From Zoopage sp. CT-All (Eukaryota; Zoopagomycota; Zoopagomycetes; Zoopagales; Zoopagaceae), in the NCBI GenBank assembly GCA_004114245.1, contig QZWS01000072.1, positions 1 through 30,149 on the forward strand: DNA of 30,149 nt, written 5' to 3'. Positions 28,089 to 30,149 of this stretch are shown here, piece by piece. The position numbers and the translations under genes were made by a program. The notes under the pieces were generated by a model, which was given only the letters and a program-made list of their open reading frames with translations, ran no database searches and was not told the DNA's origin. Position 1 is the stretch's first letter. Every line of letters begins with the position of its first letter.

Positions 28089-28706
28089 TCATTTCTTGCG
28101 CCGTGTGCTTCTTCTGGTGAATGGATACTGGCTGGATGAGTGGCCGTTTGTCACGCAATGCCTTACAAGACCGCTGCTACTTTCCAGCGACGCTGAGTCT
28201 GGCTCGCCCTCGTCCATGTCCTGATCATTCACTGTCAATGGATCAAGCAACTGCTTGTCCTGTACTGCCTCAATGGGCGACGGGTTCCTTGTTGGTGAAG
28301 CTGAGCCCTGCCTTCTGCCATTCGTTGCTGCCGGCGGGGTGGGCAATTGTTTATCACTCTGAGTCACGTCGAGCCGTTGTCGCTTCTCTGGCGATGCTGT
28401 GTCACACTCGGCGACATCCATATCCTGGGCCTTGCGCTTCGATGACGACCGATTGTCGGGTAGTGTTTCATTGGACCGCTGCCGCTTCTCTGGCGACGCA
28501 GAGTTCTGCTCACTAGTATCTATTTCCTGAGCCGTGCGCTTCTTCTCTCGAATCGACGCCGGCCGGTCAAGAGACGATTGGTCGGGCGATGTTTTATTGG
28601 GCCGCTGTTTCTTCTCCTGCGATGCTGTGTCACGTTCGTCGTCCATTGCACCTGCCGTGCGTTTCCTCCGGAGATTCGATGCTGGCCGGTCGAGCAGCCA
28701 TGTTGG
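28089..28706 (-). CDS. Low-complexity protein with three to four ~40-aa repeats, partial or missing a start
   Basis: An open frame of about 205 codons ending at 28089 with no ATG at its upstream end; a stop lies at about 28739, so either an upstream exon or the ATG at residue 22 supplies the start. It consists of degenerate repeats with the pattern LDRPAS - KKRTAQEID - DTASPEKRQR - NETLPD. Basic KKRT/KRQR clusters resemble nuclear localisation signals and alternate with acidic MD/DMDEGE patches. It is predicted disordered. The even repeat structure and open frame support coding, but no domain is recognised. Function unknown. Confidence 0.4.
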   Translation of the reverse strand, partial: PTWLLDRPASNLRRKRTAGAMDDERDTASQEKKQRPNKTSPDQSSLDRPASIREKKRTAQEIDTSEQNSASPEKRQRSNETLPDNRSSSKRKAQDMDVAECDTASPEKRQRLDVTQSDKQLPTPPAATNGRRQGSASPTRNPSPIEAVQDKQLLDPLTVNDQDMDEGEPDSASLESSSGLVRHCVTNGHSSSQYPFTRRSTRRKK

Positions 28707-29025
28707 CACTAATAAGTGTTGGCACAGCGACGGAATTTAATGAACCTACATTCTGGATTTTCGTTGAGTCTTGGCGAATAGCGCTTAGTACATTGATCAA
28801 ACTCTAATGCAAGTTGGCACTTTACCAAGAGGGGACGGTGTTGATATTACTGGAAGAGAGTTTGAGTGCTGCAGCTCTCCACTTCTTTTCGATCGGTTCC
28901 AAATAATTGTCGCCTTCAGTGGAATGTCAGTAACACTCCATCTTGCAAGGAGCCTACCACCGCACAGAAAACAGAGAGCACAAAGAATAGCTTCGCGCAC
29001 TATTTTTGGTGTCAATATTCTGCTA

Positions 29026-29803
29026 TTAGCATGTAGTGCGCTTGCCTTCTGGCTTTTGGCGCCGCAGCCATGTAACCGATGGAAGCCATTGCGGTATACG
29101 TTTCTCATGTCGCCATTTTGACTGAGCAGAAGAAATGTCAAATACAAGGGCATTTGGTGGCTTGTACTTGAGGTCCCAGAAACGATGTATCCAATCTGTG
29201 ACACTGATCCTTCCTAGGATTATTGAAAAGCAAAAACCACACAACTACGTGCTTACTGGTTTCTTGAGCCACCAGCTCCTCATCAGTTCCTTGAAAATTA
29301 AACCTTGCACGTAGTGATAGTATGGCCAGCCGATATGCGACGTCAGTGCCAAATTGTGCAAAGTACACCATTGGCTGGTTTATCCAGGCAAATACATTGG
29401 CTTTGAGTTTCTGATCGAGGATGAACAGCTCGATTTGCGCTCTTAAATCCTCACCCTCAAATTGCCCCGCCACATATCTGGCGAACTGCTTAATATTCAG
29501 TTCGCGAAGATCCCCTGCGTTGGCGTATGGAAGCGGGCGGGCTAATTTGTCGGATTTGATCGTCTGAAATAGAATATAGACAATGTCCGCGACGGACTTT
29601 GTCACACCCAATCTTCGCATAATTAGCAGCGGCTTCGAATGAAGCAATGGCGAGATATGAAAGTAGCTTCGAGCGATTCGACGCTGGGTTGTGGGCGGGA
29701 TAAGTTGAGAGCCGAGTTGAGCGACGAGAAAAGCAGCGAAAGTCGCTGTTGACCAAGATACGAACTCATCTGAGCTCGGCAGGTCCTCCTCCGGCTTGCT
29801 CAT
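29026..29803 (-). CDS. Unknown protein, two exons
   Basis: Exons 29803-29257 and 29213-29026 join across a 43-nt intron (GTAAGC...TCCTAG), phase kept, to give 244 aa. It starts MSKPEEDLPSSDEFVSWSTA. A helical region follows (ATFAAFLVAQLGSQLI, RRLGVTKSVADIVYILFQTI), then QIELFILDQKLKANVFAWI, AYRLAILSLRARFNF, and across the splice RISVTDWIHRFWDLKYKPP. The all-helical layout faintly recalls a cyclin fold, but no diagnostic motif is present, so no function is assigned. The true 3' end is uncertain. A different frame upstream (30026-29766, beginning MCWGMRRARW) overlaps the start by about 40 bp and could be a leader ORF or the real N-terminus joined by an unseen event. Confidence 0.5.
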
Positions 29804-30026
29804 TGAAGATGTCCAGCGTGTCATTGGCATTGGGTGGCGGCGGCGCAAGAGGTGCAAGAAGCTGTGCAAACAGTAGCGGGTTGACTGGTGTACCCAAACC
29901 GGTGGTGACTCGCTCTGCATTTGGCCCGGGCCGCATAAAACCATCCCGCGACATCTTCGCTTCTTCCTCCGCCGACGCTCTCCTCTTCGCACACGACCAT
30001 CTTGCTCTTCGCATACCCCAACACAT
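29766..30026 (-). CDS. Possible upstream ORF or N-terminal exon overlapping the unknown gene
   Basis: 86 codons from a true ATG: basic and Glu-rich, then a proline-rich stretch (FAQLLAPLAPPPPNAND), ending at TGA inside the start of the 29803 gene. It has no usable GT donor before its stop, so it cannot be joined cleanly. It may be an upstream ORF affecting translation, or a frameshifted N-terminus. Confidence 0.3.
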   Translation of the reverse strand: MCWGMRRARWSCAKRRASAEEEAKMSRDGFMRPGPNAERVTTGLGTPVNPLLFAQLLAPLAPPPPNANDTLDIFNEQAGGGPAELR

Positions 30027-30052
30027 CCTTATTAACTATTTCTATTCTTCGG

Positions 30053-30149
30053 ATGCCTTACGCCATGCGACCTACCACCAAGCAGGAGGATGCGGCTGCC
30101 GACGAGGCTGCTCGTCCAACGAGACGCTCGGTCCGAATTGCGAGCAGGA
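30053..30149 (+). CDS. Start of a divergent gene, cut by the window edge
   Basis: ATG at 30053 opens a frame that stays open to the window end (32 codons): MPYAMRPTTKQED, an alanine/acidic stretch, then TRRSVRIASR. Basic RRSxRI motifs are common at the N-termini of nuclear proteins. It lies head-to-head with the minus-strand gene at 29803/30026, so the AT-rich gap would be a shared promoter. Too short to identify. Confidence 0.4.
   Translation, partial: MPYAMRPTTKQEDAAADEAARPTRRSVRIASR

Noticed and set aside
1-30149. CRISPR array, rRNA, complete tRNA gene, LTR retrotransposon
   Set aside because: No regularly spaced repeat-spacer structure, rRNA-like sequence, full tRNA cloverleaf or long terminal repeats were seen on either strand.

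Overview
The window looks like nuclear DNA of an early-diverging fungus, most likely a chytrid-type zoosporic fungus (inference). Spliced genes carry many tiny introns: 17 in one gene, all 40-48 nt, with GT...AG ends and, in several, CTAAC/CTGAC-like branch sites. A MMADHC (CblD) homologue implies cobalamin trafficking, which early-diverging fungi keep and Dikarya have generally lost. No bacterial-style operons, CRISPR arrays or complete tRNA/rRNA genes were seen.

Layout. 1-2500: an AT-rich, decayed PIF/Harbinger DNA transposon with a transposase on + and a Myb/SANT-like partner gene on -. The partner gene is broken by a small tRNA-like retroposon flanked by 19-bp target-site duplications. 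About 2560-8340: a near full-length LINE on -, with ORF1 (zinc knuckle) and ORF2 (endonuclease, reverse transcriptase, zf-RVT) joined by a TAATG stop/start overlap and spoiled only by two nonsense codons. 8409-10018 (-): a WrbA-type quinone reductase and the two-exon MMADHC-like gene. 10324-12186 (+): a seven-transmembrane protein fused to an RGS domain. 12388-17680 (+): three tandem genes for protein kinases with N-terminal signal peptides. Two 69/70-bp hAT-type MITEs with 8-bp target duplications lie at 14272 and 17901.

18087-25706 is a compact minus-strand gene string: a sterol desaturase/fatty acid hydroxylase family enzyme (2 exons), an F-box/WD protein (1 exon), exportin-T/Los1 (18 exons, 1022 aa) and RPAP2/Rtr1 (5 exons, 274 aa). 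Gaps are only 72-138 bp. 25707-28088 is gene-poor and repetitive: a G-rich tract, a ~160-bp duplication of a GGCGCG-headed unit, and a 456-bp tandem duplication of a decayed gene. 28089-30149 holds a low-complexity repetitive reading frame, a two-exon unknown gene on -, and the first codons of a divergent gene on +.

Functionally the window mixes housekeeping (tRNA export, Pol II CTD dephosphorylation, B12 trafficking, lipid hydroxylation) with signalling (7TM-RGS). The most unusual locus is the tandem array of secretory-pathway kinases. Two of them share a 67-nt intron that looks better conserved than the nearby exons. All exon joins were read by eye from frame, splice consensus and remembered family motifs; none was tested by alignment software or RNA data.
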